A stretch of 64,000 nucleotides of DNA from Acinetobacter rudis (GTDB taxonomy: Bacteria; Pseudomonadota; Gammaproteobacteria; Pseudomonadales; Moraxellaceae): assembly GCF_031157835.1 (NCBI RefSeq), contig NZ_JAVIDR010000007.1, forward strand, positions 1-64,000. Direction: 5' to 3'. A program made the position numbers and the translations under genes. Every line of letters starts with the position of its first letter. Position 1 is the stretch's first letter. Shown piece by piece: positions 16,912 through 26,698 of this stretch. Under the pieces are notes generated by a model that was not told where the DNA came from, ran no database searches, and worked only from the letters and a program-made list of their open reading frames with translations.

Positions 16912-18633
16912 GTGCCACATGATGTCGATCTAATTATCCTTCTTGCTGTAGGTTTTGGTTTCGCCCTAGTTTTTGGCTACATTGCCGCACGTCTTCGCCT
17001 CCCCCCCTTAATTGGTTATTTAATCGCTGGAATTATCATCAGCCCAAACACTCCTGGAATCATAGCCGACACACATATTGCCAACCAACTTGCTGAACTT
17101 GGCATCATGTTTTTAATGTTTGGCGTGGGGATTCATTTTTCCCTCAATGACCTACTACAAGTTAAACGTATTGCCGTACCAGGTGCCATTCTACAAATTA
17201 CAGTTGCTACAATTTTAGGGATGTTTGTAGCTACACTCTGGGGATGGAGTTTTGGCTCAGCTTTAGTATTCGGCCTAAGCCTCTCTTGTGCCAGTACAGT
17301 AGTTCTCCTCAAAGCCCTTGGAGACCGAGGTCTGCTTGATTCTGTGAATGGTAAAATTGCAGTTGGCTGGCTTCTGGTTGAAGACCTCGTCATGGTGCTG
17401 GTGCTTGTCTTGCTTCCTGCAATTGCCGTACTTTTGGGTGGAACAACACCAAATGAACTTAGTAACGATCAAAGCATTAGCACAACCATTATTTTCACCT
17501 TAGTTAAAGTTGCTGGTTTTATTGCCTTTATGCTTATTATTGGCAAGCGACTTGTCCCTAAAATCATGCAAATCGTGGCTCGTATTGGCTCTCGTGAACT
17601 TTTCACTCTCACCGTTGTTGCTTGTGCCGTCTCCATCGCCTATGGATCCTATGCCATTTTTGGTGTTTCAATGGCACTGGGTGCATTCTTTGCTGGCATG
17701 GTGGTAAAAGAGTCAGATTTTAGTCACCGTGCTGAACTTGAAACCCTCCCACTCAAAGAAATTTTTTCCACTCTTTTCTTTGTATCAGTAGGTATGTTGT
17801 TTGATCCCGCTATTATTGTTGAACAACCGCTCCATATTTTGGCGGTGATTGGCATTATTATGCTGGGTAAAACATTAGCTGCAATGGCCCTAGTACTATT
17901 CTTCCGCTATCCACTTAACACCGCACTTACTGTAGGTGCGAGTTTGGCACAAATCGGAGAGTTTTCATTTATTTTAGCTACCATGGGCCTTACACTAGGT
18001 TTGCTTAGTAATGAAGCACAGAACCTAATTTTAGCGGGTGCATTATTCTCTATTTCACTTAATTCGGTACTTTTTTCCGCAATCAATCCTGTACTCCATT
18101 GGATTCGTCAACGTTCACATTTAGCTCGCCTTCTTGAACGTAGTAACGATCCGCTTTCCATGCTACCCGATGAAGTGGACCAAGATTACTTGAGAGACCA
18201 AGTCGTGATTATTGGCCATGGTGAAGTTGGTCGCCATATCACTCAAAGTCTTATGCAAGATGGTATTAAAGTCGTTATTGCCGAAGAAAACCGAGAAATT
18301 GTCGAAGACCTCCGAGAAAAAGGAATTGCAGCAGTATCTGGTAGTGCCATTGAGCCTGGCGTACTCATTCAAGCCCACATTCAACATGCGCGCCTACTGG
18401 TCATCTCACCAATGGACTTACTCGATATCCATAAAATTATCGATACCGCCAAGTTACTCAACCCCTATATTCAGGTTCTGATTTGTGCCGAAACACGCGA
18501 ACAAGCCAATCTTATCCGCGAGGAAAATTTAGGTCAGGTCTATTATGCAAAAGAAGAAATGGCCAAGAGTATGAGCACTCATATTCTCCACCAAATTGAA
18601 CTTGCACACAGCAATGGCTCATCAGCACACTAA
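16912..18633 (+). CDS. CPA2 cation/proton antiporter, YbaL/KefB-like
   Basis: 573 residues. The first ~390 form a Na+/H+ exchanger-type membrane domain of about twelve helices (RLPPLIGYLIAGIIISP, FLMFGVGIHFS, LVEDLVMVLVLVL). A Rossmann RCK/TrkA-N domain follows, with IIGHGEVGRH near 432-441. This matches the Kef/YbaL group of ligand-gated K+ or cation/H+ antiporters. GTG 16912 is the start, preceded by AAGGAG. The family is glutathione-adduct or nucleotide gated in E. coli Kef; regulation here is unknown. YbaL is favoured over KefB or KefC by overall shape, not proven. Confidence 0.85.
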   Translation: MPHDVDLIILLAVGFGFALVFGYIAARLRLPPLIGYLIAGIIISPNTPGIIADTHIANQLAELGIMFLMFGVGIHFSLNDLLQVKRIAVPGAILQITVATILGMFVATLWGWSFGSALVFGLSLSCASTVVLLKALGDRGLLDSVNGKIAVGWLLVEDLVMVLVLVLLPAIAVLLGGTTPNELSNDQSISTTIIFTLVKVAGFIAFMLIIGKRLVPKIMQIVARIGSRELFTLTVVACAVSIAYGSYAIFGVSMALGAFFAGMVVKESDFSHRAELETLPLKEIFSTLFFVSVGMLFDPAIIVEQPLHILAVIGIIMLGKTLAAMALVLFFRYPLNTALTVGASLAQIGEFSFILATMGLTLGLLSNEAQNLILAGALFSISLNSVLFSAINPVLHWIRQRSHLARLLERSNDPLSMLPDEVDQDYLRDQVVIIGHGEVGRHITQSLMQDGIKVVIAEENREIVEDLREKGIAAVSGSAIEPGVLIQAHIQHARLLVISPMDLLDIHKIIDTAKLLNPYIQVLICAETREQANLIREENLGQVYYAKEEMAKSMSTHILHQIELAHSNGSSAH

Positions 18634-18638
18634 AAATA

Positions 18639-18674
18639 TTAAGGCCTCTCACAACTACTCATGAGAGGCCTTAA
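18639..18674. terminator. Convergent hairpin after the antiporter gene
   Basis: Perfect 13-bp arms (18639-18651 and 18662-18674) with a 10-nt loop, between convergent genes. U tracts are short. Confidence 0.65.
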
Positions 18675-18717
18675 ACTTATCATCACTCAAATATATTAAA
18701 GCAATGAGACATTTTAT

Positions 18718-19365
18718 TTAACGAACAAAACTCGACCAAACAAAGTCTTGGGTTTTCCCAGTTAAGCTCATTTTCAATTGATCACCACGATGTAAAGCAG
18801 CCACACCCGCTGGTGTACCCGTCATCACAACATCCCCCGGCTCCAAAGTGAAAATATGACTAATTTCAACCAAAAGTGATGCAATATCAAAAATCATATT
18901 GGCACTATCACCCGTTTGACGACGCTCATTATTTACATCAAATGTATATTGCACATGCTGCCAATCAGCAATCTCACTCACATCAACCCATTCAGCCAAC
19001 ATACATGAACCATCAAAAGCTTTAGCGCGCTCCCAAGGCTGACCTTTTGTTTTCAATTGATCTTGCAACTCTCGCAAAGTAAGATCCAATCCCAAAGTTA
19101 CCGCACCAACTGCAGCCAATGCCTGCTCTTTTGACTCAGCGTGACGCAAAGGCCGATCAATCCGCAAACTTAACTCACATTCATAATGACAGTTACCCCA
19201 AGCAGGATTCCAGCTAATTCCAGCATCAAGATCAATCAAACTACTTGGAGGCTTAATAAATAGCACTGCTTGTTCTGGAATTGCGTTGCCTAATTCTTTA
19301 GCGTGATCAGCATAGTTACGACCAACGCAGATTATTTTTGACGGACGTTTTATTTCTGAAGTCAT
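18718..19365 (-). CDS. Fumarylacetoacetate hydrolase family protein (YcgM-like)
   Basis: 215 residues, single FAH domain. Metal-site and catalytic blocks are visible: CVGRNYADHAKELGN, CHYECELSLRI with the Glu ligands, LGLDLTLRELQ, WERAKAFDGSC, and VVMTGTPAGVAAL. Members hydrolyse or decarboxylate beta-keto acids such as acylpyruvates and oxaloacetate; the exact substrate is not predictable. Cytoplasmic. It is followed on the same strand, transcriptionally upstream, by the YcxB-like gene 58 bp away. Confidence 0.88.
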   Translation of the reverse strand: MTSEIKRPSKIICVGRNYADHAKELGNAIPEQAVLFIKPPSSLIDLDAGISWNPAWGNCHYECELSLRIDRPLRHAESKEQALAAVGAVTLGLDLTLRELQDQLKTKGQPWERAKAFDGSCMLAEWVDVSEIADWQHVQYTFDVNNERRQTGDSANMIFDIASLLVEISHIFTLEPGDVVMTGTPAGVAALHRGDQLKMSLTGKTQDFVWSSFVR

Positions 19366-19423
19366 ATACTTTCCTTAAACTCGCCTAGTGATAGCTACAA
19401 ATATAATTTCTTAGGATAGTGGA

Positions 19424-19924
19424 TTAACGTTTAAAAGTGTTTTCAAACACCTTTTGATCAGCCTCACTCGAAAAAGCACGCTTAGGCACAATCACAACAT
19501 AACGATTTTTAAACTCAATCATATAACTCAACTTACCAACCGCAAAGCGTTGTACGTCACTATAGGGTGTTTGCTGTTTAGCTCGACCACTACTAAACAA
19601 TTCAACATAGTCCTGAAACAACTCAATCCCTTGCTCAGCTTGGCCAAATTTATGTTTTACAAATTGACGCTTAAACATCATAGGTAAAAACCAATAACGC
19701 ATACCCAATTGCAGGGCCAAAAAGAATGCCCCCAAGGCGACATAGTATTTACCAATCCCACTAACACCCAAGCAAAAGCCCCACAATATAATTGCCACAC
19801 TAATTAATGGTGTTAAAAAACGCGTAAACTGACGCTTCCCCATGGTTGCAAGGCTAAAGCCATCCTGGGATTCTTCTAAATTTAAATAATAACGTAACTT
19901 TAATGCAGGCTTACTGTCTGACAT
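19424..19924 (-). CDS. YcxB-like domain membrane protein
   Basis: 166 residues: N-terminal soluble strand region (RYYLNLEESQDGF), two hydrophobic segments at about 37-75, and a C-terminal region typical of YcxB-like proteins (QGIELFQDYVELFSSGRAKQQTPYSDVQRF, then YVVIVPKRAF). Function of the family is unknown. Probably in an operon with the FAH gene downstream. Confidence 0.7.
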   Translation of the reverse strand: MSDSKPALKLRYYLNLEESQDGFSLATMGKRQFTRFLTPLISVAIILWGFCLGVSGIGKYYVALGAFFLALQLGMRYWFLPMMFKRQFVKHKFGQAEQGIELFQDYVELFSSGRAKQQTPYSDVQRFAVGKLSYMIEFKNRYVVIVPKRAFSSEADQKVFENTFKR

Positions 19925-20057
19925 CAGGCTTCAATACCATAACTAATTTCAATGCTTCGATAGTAGCAGAATAATCAACAACTATTTGAATGTTATTTAA
20001 TATGATTGCAATTCATAACAGCTACTAAGCATAATCTTAATCAGCCAAAATTCAGAC

Positions 20058-20083
20058 ACAAAAAAACCGCGATATACGCGGTT
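20058..20083 (-). terminator. tRNA-Arg terminator, copy A
   Basis: Minus-strand stem AACCGCG/CGCGGTT with an ATATA-type loop, followed by a U run (A tract at 20059-20064 on the plus strand). Confidence 0.85.
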
Positions 20084-20096
20084 AATTTATTCAAGT

Positions 20097-20173
20097 TGGT
20101 GCGCTCAGAGAGATTCGAACTCCCGACCCCTTAGTTCGTAGCCAAGTGCTCTATCCAGCTGAGCTATGAGCGC
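20097..20173 (-). tRNA. tRNA-Arg (ACG)
   Basis: 77 nt including an encoded CCA. It folds as a cloverleaf: acceptor GCGCTCA/TGAGCGC, anticodon loop CTACGAA giving ACG, and T loop TTCGAAT. Identical in sequence to the copies at 21107 and 21230. Confidence 0.97.
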
Positions 20174-20373
20174 TACACTTGATGGAGTCGCATTATACGC
20201 ATTTTTGTAAAATTGATAAGGGGTAAATCAAAAAAAAAAATTTCAACTGTTCGCTTATTACTCATATTATCCTTATTATTCTATAATTTCCCCCTATCAC
20301 CCCTCATTTAACTTCTAAAATCTACAAAAGTTGCATACCCTTCAAGCATAGAAACCATGGCGTAACTATCCCA

Positions 20374-21036
20374 ATGAATCAACGTGATCACCCAAGCTCC
20401 AAAATAGCCACTCACATTGCAGGACTGGGGCTAATCCTAATGATCACACACAGCGCACAACAACAATTTCAAAACAGATCCACAGAACTTAAACAACTTC
20501 CTACCTCCTCATGGAAAATTGTTCAATTTGACTATCCTACAGAAGTGACAGCAAGCGTTCTTGGTTTTAGAACGGGCGAATATAGACTAACAATATATGA
20601 TCGCTTCAGACGTAGTTTTGAATTTAACTGCAGGGGATTTAATGAGTTTTGCCAAGGGCTAGACCAACAACGCTACACGCCAACCCAATTCGAATTTTAT
20701 GCAACTCATGATGCAAAGCAAAGTATTGAGCATAGTGAACAATACAAATTAAAACGCATTATTTTTTTAGATCAACAACAAAACACACAAAGCTTAGATA
20801 TTCTCCACCAAGCACCCAATTCAGCTCAATATGTAAATAACAAACGCAACAGTCTTATTCGCTTCTTTTTTATTTACGGTTTGATTTATAGTGTGCTTTG
20901 TATCGCACTCGTCATCTATGCATTGGCTAATAAACGACAAGCTCGTGGCGTTCAATTTTATCTCTATTGCCTAATAGCACTATTACTCATACTGCATTAT
21001 CTATATTTTGCATTCAGCTTTTGGATACAACTTTAA
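20374..21036 (+). CDS. Membrane-anchored protein of unknown function between tRNA-Arg repeats
   Basis: 220 residues. An N-terminal hydrophobic stretch (about 11-25) is followed by a soluble central region (30-150) with EYRLTIYDRFRRSFEFNC, and two C-terminal membrane helices (about 165-187 and 195-217). No family is recognised. It is transcribed opposite to the tRNA genes and lies inside a 1-kb interval bounded by 131-bp direct repeats that each carry a tRNA-Arg. No integrase is present. Confidence 0.65.
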   Translation: MNQRDHPSSKIATHIAGLGLILMITHSAQQQFQNRSTELKQLPTSSWKIVQFDYPTEVTASVLGFRTGEYRLTIYDRFRRSFEFNCRGFNEFCQGLDQQRYTPTQFEFYATHDAKQSIEHSEQYKLKRIIFLDQQQNTQSLDILHQAPNSAQYVNNKRNSLIRFFFIYGLIYSVLCIALVIYALANKRQARGVQFYLYCLIALLLILHYLYFAFSFWIQL

Positions 21037-21067
21037 ACACGTAACGCATAAACTCATTTTTTCAGGC

Positions 21068-21093
21068 ACAAAAAAACCGCGATATACGCGGTT
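21068..21093 (-). terminator. tRNA-Arg terminator, copy B
   Basis: Same stem-loop and U run as at 20058-20083. It would end transcription of the tRNA-Ser/tRNA-Arg/tRNA-Arg cluster before the protein gene. Confidence 0.85.
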
Positions 21094-21106
21094 AATTTAT
21101 TCAAGT

Positions 21107-21183
21107 TGGTGCGCTCAGAGAGATTCGAACTCCCGACCCCTTAGTTCGTAGCCAAGTGCTCTATCCAGCTGAGCTATGAGCGC
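21107..21183 (-). tRNA. tRNA-Arg (ACG)
   Basis: 77 nt with encoded CCA, anticodon ACG; identical to the other two copies. Confidence 0.97.
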
Positions 21184-21229
21184 TAAACTTGTGTGTCATA
21201 TCGACATTTCGTTAATATTCGTTTTAAAT

Positions 21230-21306
21230 TGGTGCGCTCAGAGAGATTCGAACTCCCGACCCCTTAGTTCGTAGCCAAGTGCTCTATCCAGCTGAGCTAT
21301 GAGCGC
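21230..21306 (-). tRNA. tRNA-Arg (ACG)
   Basis: 77 nt with encoded CCA, anticodon ACG. It is 46 bp from the second copy and 13 bp from tRNA-Ser, so the three form one cluster. It lacks its own terminator. Confidence 0.97.
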
Positions 21307-21319
21307 ATCGTTTAAAACG

Positions 21320-21409
21320 TGGCGGTGAGAGAGGGATTCGAACCCTCGATACAGTTACCCGTATGCGTCCTTAGCAGGGACGTGGTTTCAGCCACTCACC
21401 CATCTCACC
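21320..21409 (-). tRNA. tRNA-Ser (GCT)
   Basis: 90 nt with the long variable arm of class II tRNAs, acceptor GGTGAGA/TCTCACC, anticodon stem CGTCC/GGACG, loop CTGCTAA giving GCT (reads AGC/AGU), and encoded CCA. Confidence 0.96.
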
Positions 21410-21673
21410 GTAACGAGCCGCCATAATACAAACTAAAATCTAATTCAGCAAGTCATGAACTAAAAAAAATCATGTTTTTTGCATCGATTAAATACTTTTT
21501 AAACAATTTTGCTATTTTTGCCGATTATTCATACATAAATTTGTCTAAAAAAGCTTGTCCCTCCAATTTTCCCCCACTCAAATAACTTTAAAATCGATTA
21601 ATGTAATCATTTTCGTGCAGTCTGACGCTGCATGTCTTATGCTAAAGCTATCGATTGATAAGAAAGTAAAGAC

Positions 21674-24181
21674 ATGATGAAAAACTGGTCTGATCCTGAA
21701 GCCAAATCTGAAGCGGAACGTTATGACAATCCAATTCCGAGCCGTACTCTCATTCTGGATACGATTGAGAAAAAACATCAATCACTCTCTCATGCCGATT
21801 TGGTTGAACACTTCGGTATAGCCGATCAAAAAAGTATAGATGCTCTAAGTCATCGTCTCATTGCTATGGTTCGTGATGGACAACTCATGAAGGATGGTTT
21901 CAAATTCCAACTCATGCAAGATCAACCCATATTAGATGCAACTGTATATATTAATAATAAAGGCCAAGGTATTGCCCAAATTGATGGGCAAGAAAAAATG
22001 CAGCTACCTGAACGTGAATTACGTTTAGTGTTCAATGGTGATCGCGTTAAAGTACAACAAACATCCGTAGACCGTCGCGGTAAAGCTTTAGGCTACATTC
22101 GAGAAGTCACTCAACGTCGTGTAAAACAAATTATTGGTAAACTCAATTGTTATGAAGGTGAATACTTCATACAACCTGCCGCACCAAATGCGCACCAACC
22201 CATTACACTTGAAAAAGAACTCATTGCACATGCGAAGGCCTCAACTGGAGACACCTTACGTGTGGCATTAGATGACTATCCTACACGAGACGAGTTTGCC
22301 AATGGTCATATTGTGCAATCTATGGCAGACAAAGCAGATACTGAAATCATTATTCCACAAACGATTTTAGAATTCGGCTTACCTTATGAATTCCCAGAAG
22401 AAGTTATTAAGGAAGCTGAAAGTTTTAAAGAACCTTCAGCCCGTGATCGTGCTGGTCGTATTGATCTTCGCGACTTAGCACTTGTCACCATTGATGGTGA
22501 AGATGCCCGAGATTTTGATGATGCGGTATACGCAGAAAAACGCCCAGGAGGTGGTTACCGCGTTATTGTTGCTATTGCAGATGTAAGTCACTATGTACGC
22601 TTAGGCAAAGCACTAGATGATGAGGCACAAGAGCGTGGTACTTCTGTGTATTTCCCTCACTTTGTACTCCCTATGCTACCCGAAGCACTATCAAATGGCC
22701 TTTGCTCACTTAATCCTGATGTAGATCGCCTTTGTATGGTCTGTGACTTAAATCTATCACGTGCTGGGCGTGTAACTGGCTTCCAGTTCTACCCATCAGT
22801 GATGCATTCACAAGCACGTTTAACTTACGATCAAGTTGCTAACTACTTTGCTGGAGATAGTGCCGCAATAACTGACAATCGTGCTGTGCGTAAGTCACTA
22901 AATACCTTATTTCAACTTTACCAAGTCTTAAAAGAACTTCGTCAACAACGCCATGCAATGGAATTTGAGACCGTTGAAACTTACATGACTTTTGATGAGC
23001 TTGGTGGAATTAAAGATATCCTGCCTCGCACACGTAATGATGCACATAAACTCATTGAAGAATGTATGTTATTAGCCAATGTCGCAGCGGCAGAATATTC
23101 ACTCAAAAATGAAATTCCGATGCTGTATCGTGTACATGAAGCACCTGAATTTTCTCGCATTCAAAAAGTCCGAGATTTCGTTAAGTTACTGGGTTTAACT
23201 TTCCCTGAGCAGCCGACACAAGCCGATTATCAACGTGTCATTGAAGCCACTAAAGACCGTATTGATGCACCGAGTATTCATGCTGTGTTACTTCGCTCAA
23301 TGATGCAAGCTTATTATGGTGCAAATAACGCTGGGCACTACGGGTTAGCATATGAGGCTTATACACACTTTACTTCACCAATTCGCCGCTACCCTGACCT
23401 ACTTTTGCATCGTGCAATCAAAGCTCAGCTTGCGAAGAAAAACTACCCACTTTCAGGGGCAGCCTTGGATGATGCTGGTGAGCACTTCTCAGCAACAGAA
23501 CGCCGTGCAGATGAAGCTTCACGCTCAGTCACCACTTGGTTAAAGTGCCACTATATGCAGCAGCATTTGGGTGAAGAGTTTATCGGCACAATCTCAGCAA
23601 CAACTGAATTTGGTTTGTTTATCACCCTAAAAGATTTATATGTTGATGGCATGTTACACATTAGCCAATTAGGTGATGACTACTTTGTTTATGATCAAGC
23701 AAGTCAAAGTTTGATTGGGCAAAACCGAGGACAAATTTTTGGTCTTGGTGATGAAGTTAAAATCAAAGTTGCGGCTGTTAATCTAGAAGAACGTAAGATT
23801 GATTTCGACTTGTTACAACAGCTCAGTCATGCTGGCCGCGTAATTCGCAGTCGTGCCCCACGCGTTGCAAAGAGCGAAACCACGGAACAAGTTTTTAATC
23901 ATGAGGCGAAATCTCGACGTGCTCCACATAGCCGCACCGCAGTCGCTAAAAATGATCAAAAAGTGACAGAACCTACAACCCAAGAGAATCTTACTCAAGA
24001 GCAAATCGCCAAGGCGGCTGGCGAACGCCCACCACGCAAGAAGAATGCGAAAGGCAAAACCAGCTCCTACAGCAAGAAGTCTGATAAAGCCTCTGCTGGC
24101 AAAGTAAAATCAAAAGATAAAGCCAAGAAAAAAGGTAAATCTAAAAAAAACAAGTCCAATGCAAAGTCACGTAGTGAGTAA
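21674..24181 (+). CDS. rnr: Ribonuclease R
   Basis: 835 residues. Order of parts: helix-turn-helix-like N-terminus (about 20-75), cold-shock/OB domains (80-230), RNB catalytic domain (from about 255, with GEDARDFDDAV at 275-285 holding metal-binding Asp residues), S1 domain (about 640-725, EFIGTISATTEFGLFITL), and a Lys/Arg-rich tail after 770. A 3'-5' exoribonuclease that degrades structured RNA and helps trans-translation and cold growth. Strong terminator downstream, so likely monocistronic. Confidence 0.96.
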   Translation: MMKNWSDPEAKSEAERYDNPIPSRTLILDTIEKKHQSLSHADLVEHFGIADQKSIDALSHRLIAMVRDGQLMKDGFKFQLMQDQPILDATVYINNKGQGIAQIDGQEKMQLPERELRLVFNGDRVKVQQTSVDRRGKALGYIREVTQRRVKQIIGKLNCYEGEYFIQPAAPNAHQPITLEKELIAHAKASTGDTLRVALDDYPTRDEFANGHIVQSMADKADTEIIIPQTILEFGLPYEFPEEVIKEAESFKEPSARDRAGRIDLRDLALVTIDGEDARDFDDAVYAEKRPGGGYRVIVAIADVSHYVRLGKALDDEAQERGTSVYFPHFVLPMLPEALSNGLCSLNPDVDRLCMVCDLNLSRAGRVTGFQFYPSVMHSQARLTYDQVANYFAGDSAAITDNRAVRKSLNTLFQLYQVLKELRQQRHAMEFETVETYMTFDELGGIKDILPRTRNDAHKLIEECMLLANVAAAEYSLKNEIPMLYRVHEAPEFSRIQKVRDFVKLLGLTFPEQPTQADYQRVIEATKDRIDAPSIHAVLLRSMMQAYYGANNAGHYGLAYEAYTHFTSPIRRYPDLLLHRAIKAQLAKKNYPLSGAALDDAGEHFSATERRADEASRSVTTWLKCHYMQQHLGEEFIGTISATTEFGLFITLKDLYVDGMLHISQLGDDYFVYDQASQSLIGQNRGQIFGLGDEVKIKVAAVNLEERKIDFDLLQQLSHAGRVIRSRAPRVAKSETTEQVFNHEAKSRRAPHSRTAVAKNDQKVTEPTTQENLTQEQIAKAAGERPPRKKNAKGKTSSYSKKSDKASAGKVKSKDKAKKKGKSKKNKSNAKSRSE

Positions 24182-24188
24182 TGCAGCA

Positions 24189-24223
24189 AAGCCCTCTAAG
24201 TTCTAAACTTAGAGGGCTTTTTT
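24189..24223 (+). terminator. rnr terminator
   Basis: 14-bp perfect stem (24189-24202, 24206-24219), 3-nt loop and T tract, 8 bp after the stop codon. Confidence 0.9.
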
Positions 24224-24356
24224 AAAACACACTTAAATATTAATAAAGTGTTATTTTTATCAACATAATTTCTAAAAAATTTGTTCTACTGACTTGATTT
24301 TAGGACGGAGCAACCCGACATGTATTGGCATCATATAAATAAAATGGCCAGTACAC

Positions 24357-26387
24357 ATGAACTTGCAAGATGCGACTTTACCCACTCCACAATTTGACCA
24401 AATTAAACTCGAAACACTCAAACAACAGATCAATCAAGCCATTGAAGATGGTCAAACTTTTTTACAACAACTCAAAAGTGTTGCAGCAGACTTTCAGCAG
24501 CAGTTATTAATTTTGCAACGTATTGATCAACTAGAAAACCAAATGAGTGAGTCTTGGGGCATTTTATCGCATCTAAATGCAGTAATGAACAATCAGGAAA
24601 CCCGTGAACTCTACCAATCACTACTTCCTGCACTCAGCGAATATTACACGGCGCTTGGACAGCATACTGTACTCTATCAACATTATCAGCATGTACATGA
24701 TGCAACTGAATTTGACCAATTAAGTCCAGCACAACAAAGCTCAATTAATCTTGCTTTACGTGATTTTCAGCTGTCAGGTGTTGCTTTAGAAGGTACAAAT
24801 AAACAGCGTTATGCTGAGATTTCCTCACGATTATCACAACGTTCATCTGACTTCTCTAACCATGTCTTAGATGCTACCCAAGCTTTTTTCCAAGTCTTAA
24901 CAGAAGCACAATTACAAGGCTTACCTGCAAGCAGTGTGGAACTACTTAAACAATATGGCCAGCAACGTAAGTTAGAGCAGGCAGTTGCAACACTAGACAT
25001 TCCTTCCTACCTTGCCATTATGACTTATGCTGATGACCGTGCATTGCGAGAGCAGCTTTACCATGCTTATACAACACGTGCCTCTGAACAGTCAGCTCAG
25101 CCAGAATTTGATAACAGTGCGATCATGCAAGAAATTTTAGCCTTACGCCATGAAATGGCAAGCTTACTTGGCTTTAACAACTATGCTGAATACTCATTAG
25201 CAAGCAAAATGGCGCCTGATGTAGAAACAGTTGAAAAATTCCTCATTGAACTAGCTGAACATGCTCGCATACCTGCAGAGAAAGAGATTGCTCAGCTTAA
25301 AAAAATTGCAGCTGAAGATGGTATCGATACATTACAGCCATGGGATAGCACGTACTACTCAGAAAAACTCAAACAGAAATTATTTAAGCTTTCTCAAGAA
25401 GACTTAAAACCCTACTTTCCTGCACCTAAAGTGATCCAAGGGTTATTCCAAATTGTTAACCGCCTCTATGGAGTTGAGATCATTCAGCGTAAAACCCCTG
25501 TATGGCATGATGATGTTCAATATTTTGAAATAGAGGACAAAGGCCAAGTGCTTGGCGGTTTCTACTTTGATCTTTATGCACGTAGTGGCAAACGTGGTGG
25601 TGCATGGATGAGTGGCTTCCGTTCTCGTATGCAAACCCCAATGGGCTTACAAAAGCCTATTTGCTACATGGTTGGTAATTTCACCCCTCCAATAGGTGAA
25701 CAAGCAGCATTGTTAAGCCACGATGAGGTGAATACATTATTTCATGAGTTTGGCCATGGTTTACACCACCTACTCACAGAAGTCGACCAAATTGCTGTAG
25801 CAGGTACGCATGGTGTAGCTTGGGATGCTGTTGAATTACCTAGTCAATTCATGGAGTTCTGGACTTGGGATCAGGAGAGCCTTAATACATTGAGTGAGCA
25901 TATAGAGACTAAACAAAGTCTAGATGCTGATCTGTTAAAAGCATTACTCGATGCACGCTTCTTCCAGTCAGGTATGCAAAGTTTACGTCAAATCGAATTT
26001 GCACTATTTGACCTCAATATTCATAGTGCTAGCCCTGCTCTAAATACGGCACAAATTCAGAATACGCTTAACGATATTCGCAGTAAATATTCAGTGCTAC
26101 CCAACACAGCAAGCAATCGCTTCCAAAATAGTTTTAGTCATATTTTCGCTGGAGGATATGCTGCTGGATACTATTCCTATAAATGGGCTGAAGTTTTAGC
26201 AAGTGATGCATTTGACCGCTTTGAACAAGAAGGTATTTTTAATACGGCTACAGGTGCAGATTTCCGTAAAGCAATTTTAGCAGTAGGAGGTAAAGATAGT
26301 GCTTTAGAGGCATTTATCAACTTCCGTGGCCGTGAACCTAAAATTGATGCTTTATTACGTCATCAAGGTTGGACGAATCATAGCTAA
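24357..26387 (+). CDS. prlC: Oligopeptidase A (M3 family)
   Basis: 676 residues, cytoplasmic zinc metallopeptidase that degrades short peptides, including cleaved signal peptides. The zinc motif HEFGH lies at about 462-466 within TLFHEFGHGLHHLL, followed by the downstream Glu block GVAWDAVELPSQFMEFW. The rest follows the helical M3 fold. The next gene is YheV-like, 42 bp downstream, the same neighbour order as in other Gammaproteobacteria. Confidence 0.95.
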   Translation: MNLQDATLPTPQFDQIKLETLKQQINQAIEDGQTFLQQLKSVAADFQQQLLILQRIDQLENQMSESWGILSHLNAVMNNQETRELYQSLLPALSEYYTALGQHTVLYQHYQHVHDATEFDQLSPAQQSSINLALRDFQLSGVALEGTNKQRYAEISSRLSQRSSDFSNHVLDATQAFFQVLTEAQLQGLPASSVELLKQYGQQRKLEQAVATLDIPSYLAIMTYADDRALREQLYHAYTTRASEQSAQPEFDNSAIMQEILALRHEMASLLGFNNYAEYSLASKMAPDVETVEKFLIELAEHARIPAEKEIAQLKKIAAEDGIDTLQPWDSTYYSEKLKQKLFKLSQEDLKPYFPAPKVIQGLFQIVNRLYGVEIIQRKTPVWHDDVQYFEIEDKGQVLGGFYFDLYARSGKRGGAWMSGFRSRMQTPMGLQKPICYMVGNFTPPIGEQAALLSHDEVNTLFHEFGHGLHHLLTEVDQIAVAGTHGVAWDAVELPSQFMEFWTWDQESLNTLSEHIETKQSLDADLLKALLDARFFQSGMQSLRQIEFALFDLNIHSASPALNTAQIQNTLNDIRSKYSVLPNTASNRFQNSFSHIFAGGYAAGYYSYKWAEVLASDAFDRFEQEGIFNTATGADFRKAILAVGGKDSALEAFINFRGREPKIDALLRHQGWTNHS

Positions 26388-26429
26388 AGCCATTACACTA
26401 TTGTGTAAATTGAATTTAATGGTGAGTCT

Positions 26430-26645
26430 ATGCAGATCAAACGTCGTTTCATCGCCGGTGCGCGATGCCCCAAATGTGAAGCGATGGATCGTGTGGTCAT
26501 GCTCAGCAACGATACCGATGAATGGATCGAATGCATTGAATGTGGTTATTCGGAAAATCGACCAACTGAGGTTGAAGAACCCCAACAGCCAGAACCTGCT
26601 GATGATATAGGCGTGATTCAATTCAAACCACGACCTAAAAACTAA
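26430..26645 (+). CDS. yheV: YheV-family zinc-ribbon protein
   Basis: 71 residues: RRFIAGARCPKCEAMDRVVM and WIECIECGYSEN give two CxxC pairs, a small zinc ribbon, followed by an acidic, Pro-rich tail ending IQFKPRPKN. Position directly after prlC supports the family name. Function unknown. Confidence 0.88.
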   Translation: MQIKRRFIAGARCPKCEAMDRVVMLSNDTDEWIECIECGYSENRPTEVEEPQQPEPADDIGVIQFKPRPKN

Positions 26646-26650
26646 ATGAT

Positions 26651-26677
26651 TTAGCGCCATCTTTTTGATGGCGCTAA
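26651..26677. terminator. Convergent hairpin after yheV
   Basis: 11-bp perfect stem TTAGCGCCATC/GATGGCGCTAA with a T5 loop between two convergent genes; U tract weak. Confidence 0.6.
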
Positions 26678-26698
26678 ATATATCTAACCCAACAAAAT

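Larger units (their letters stand above)
20051..20181. repeat. Direct repeat copy A (terminator + tRNA-Arg)
   Basis: About 131 bp nearly identical to 21061-21191 (offset 1010 bp, two mismatches by eye). It contains a complete tRNA-Arg and its terminator. The two copies bracket an unrelated protein gene. Confidence 0.9.
21061..21191. repeat. Direct repeat copy B (terminator + tRNA-Arg)
   Basis: Second copy of the 131-bp repeat; differences seen are G for A near the left end and A for C just past the tRNA. Confidence 0.9.

Noticed and set aside
20051..21409. Integrative element attached at tRNA-Arg
   Set aside because: No integrase, and the repeats contain the entire tRNA and terminator rather than a short attachment core.
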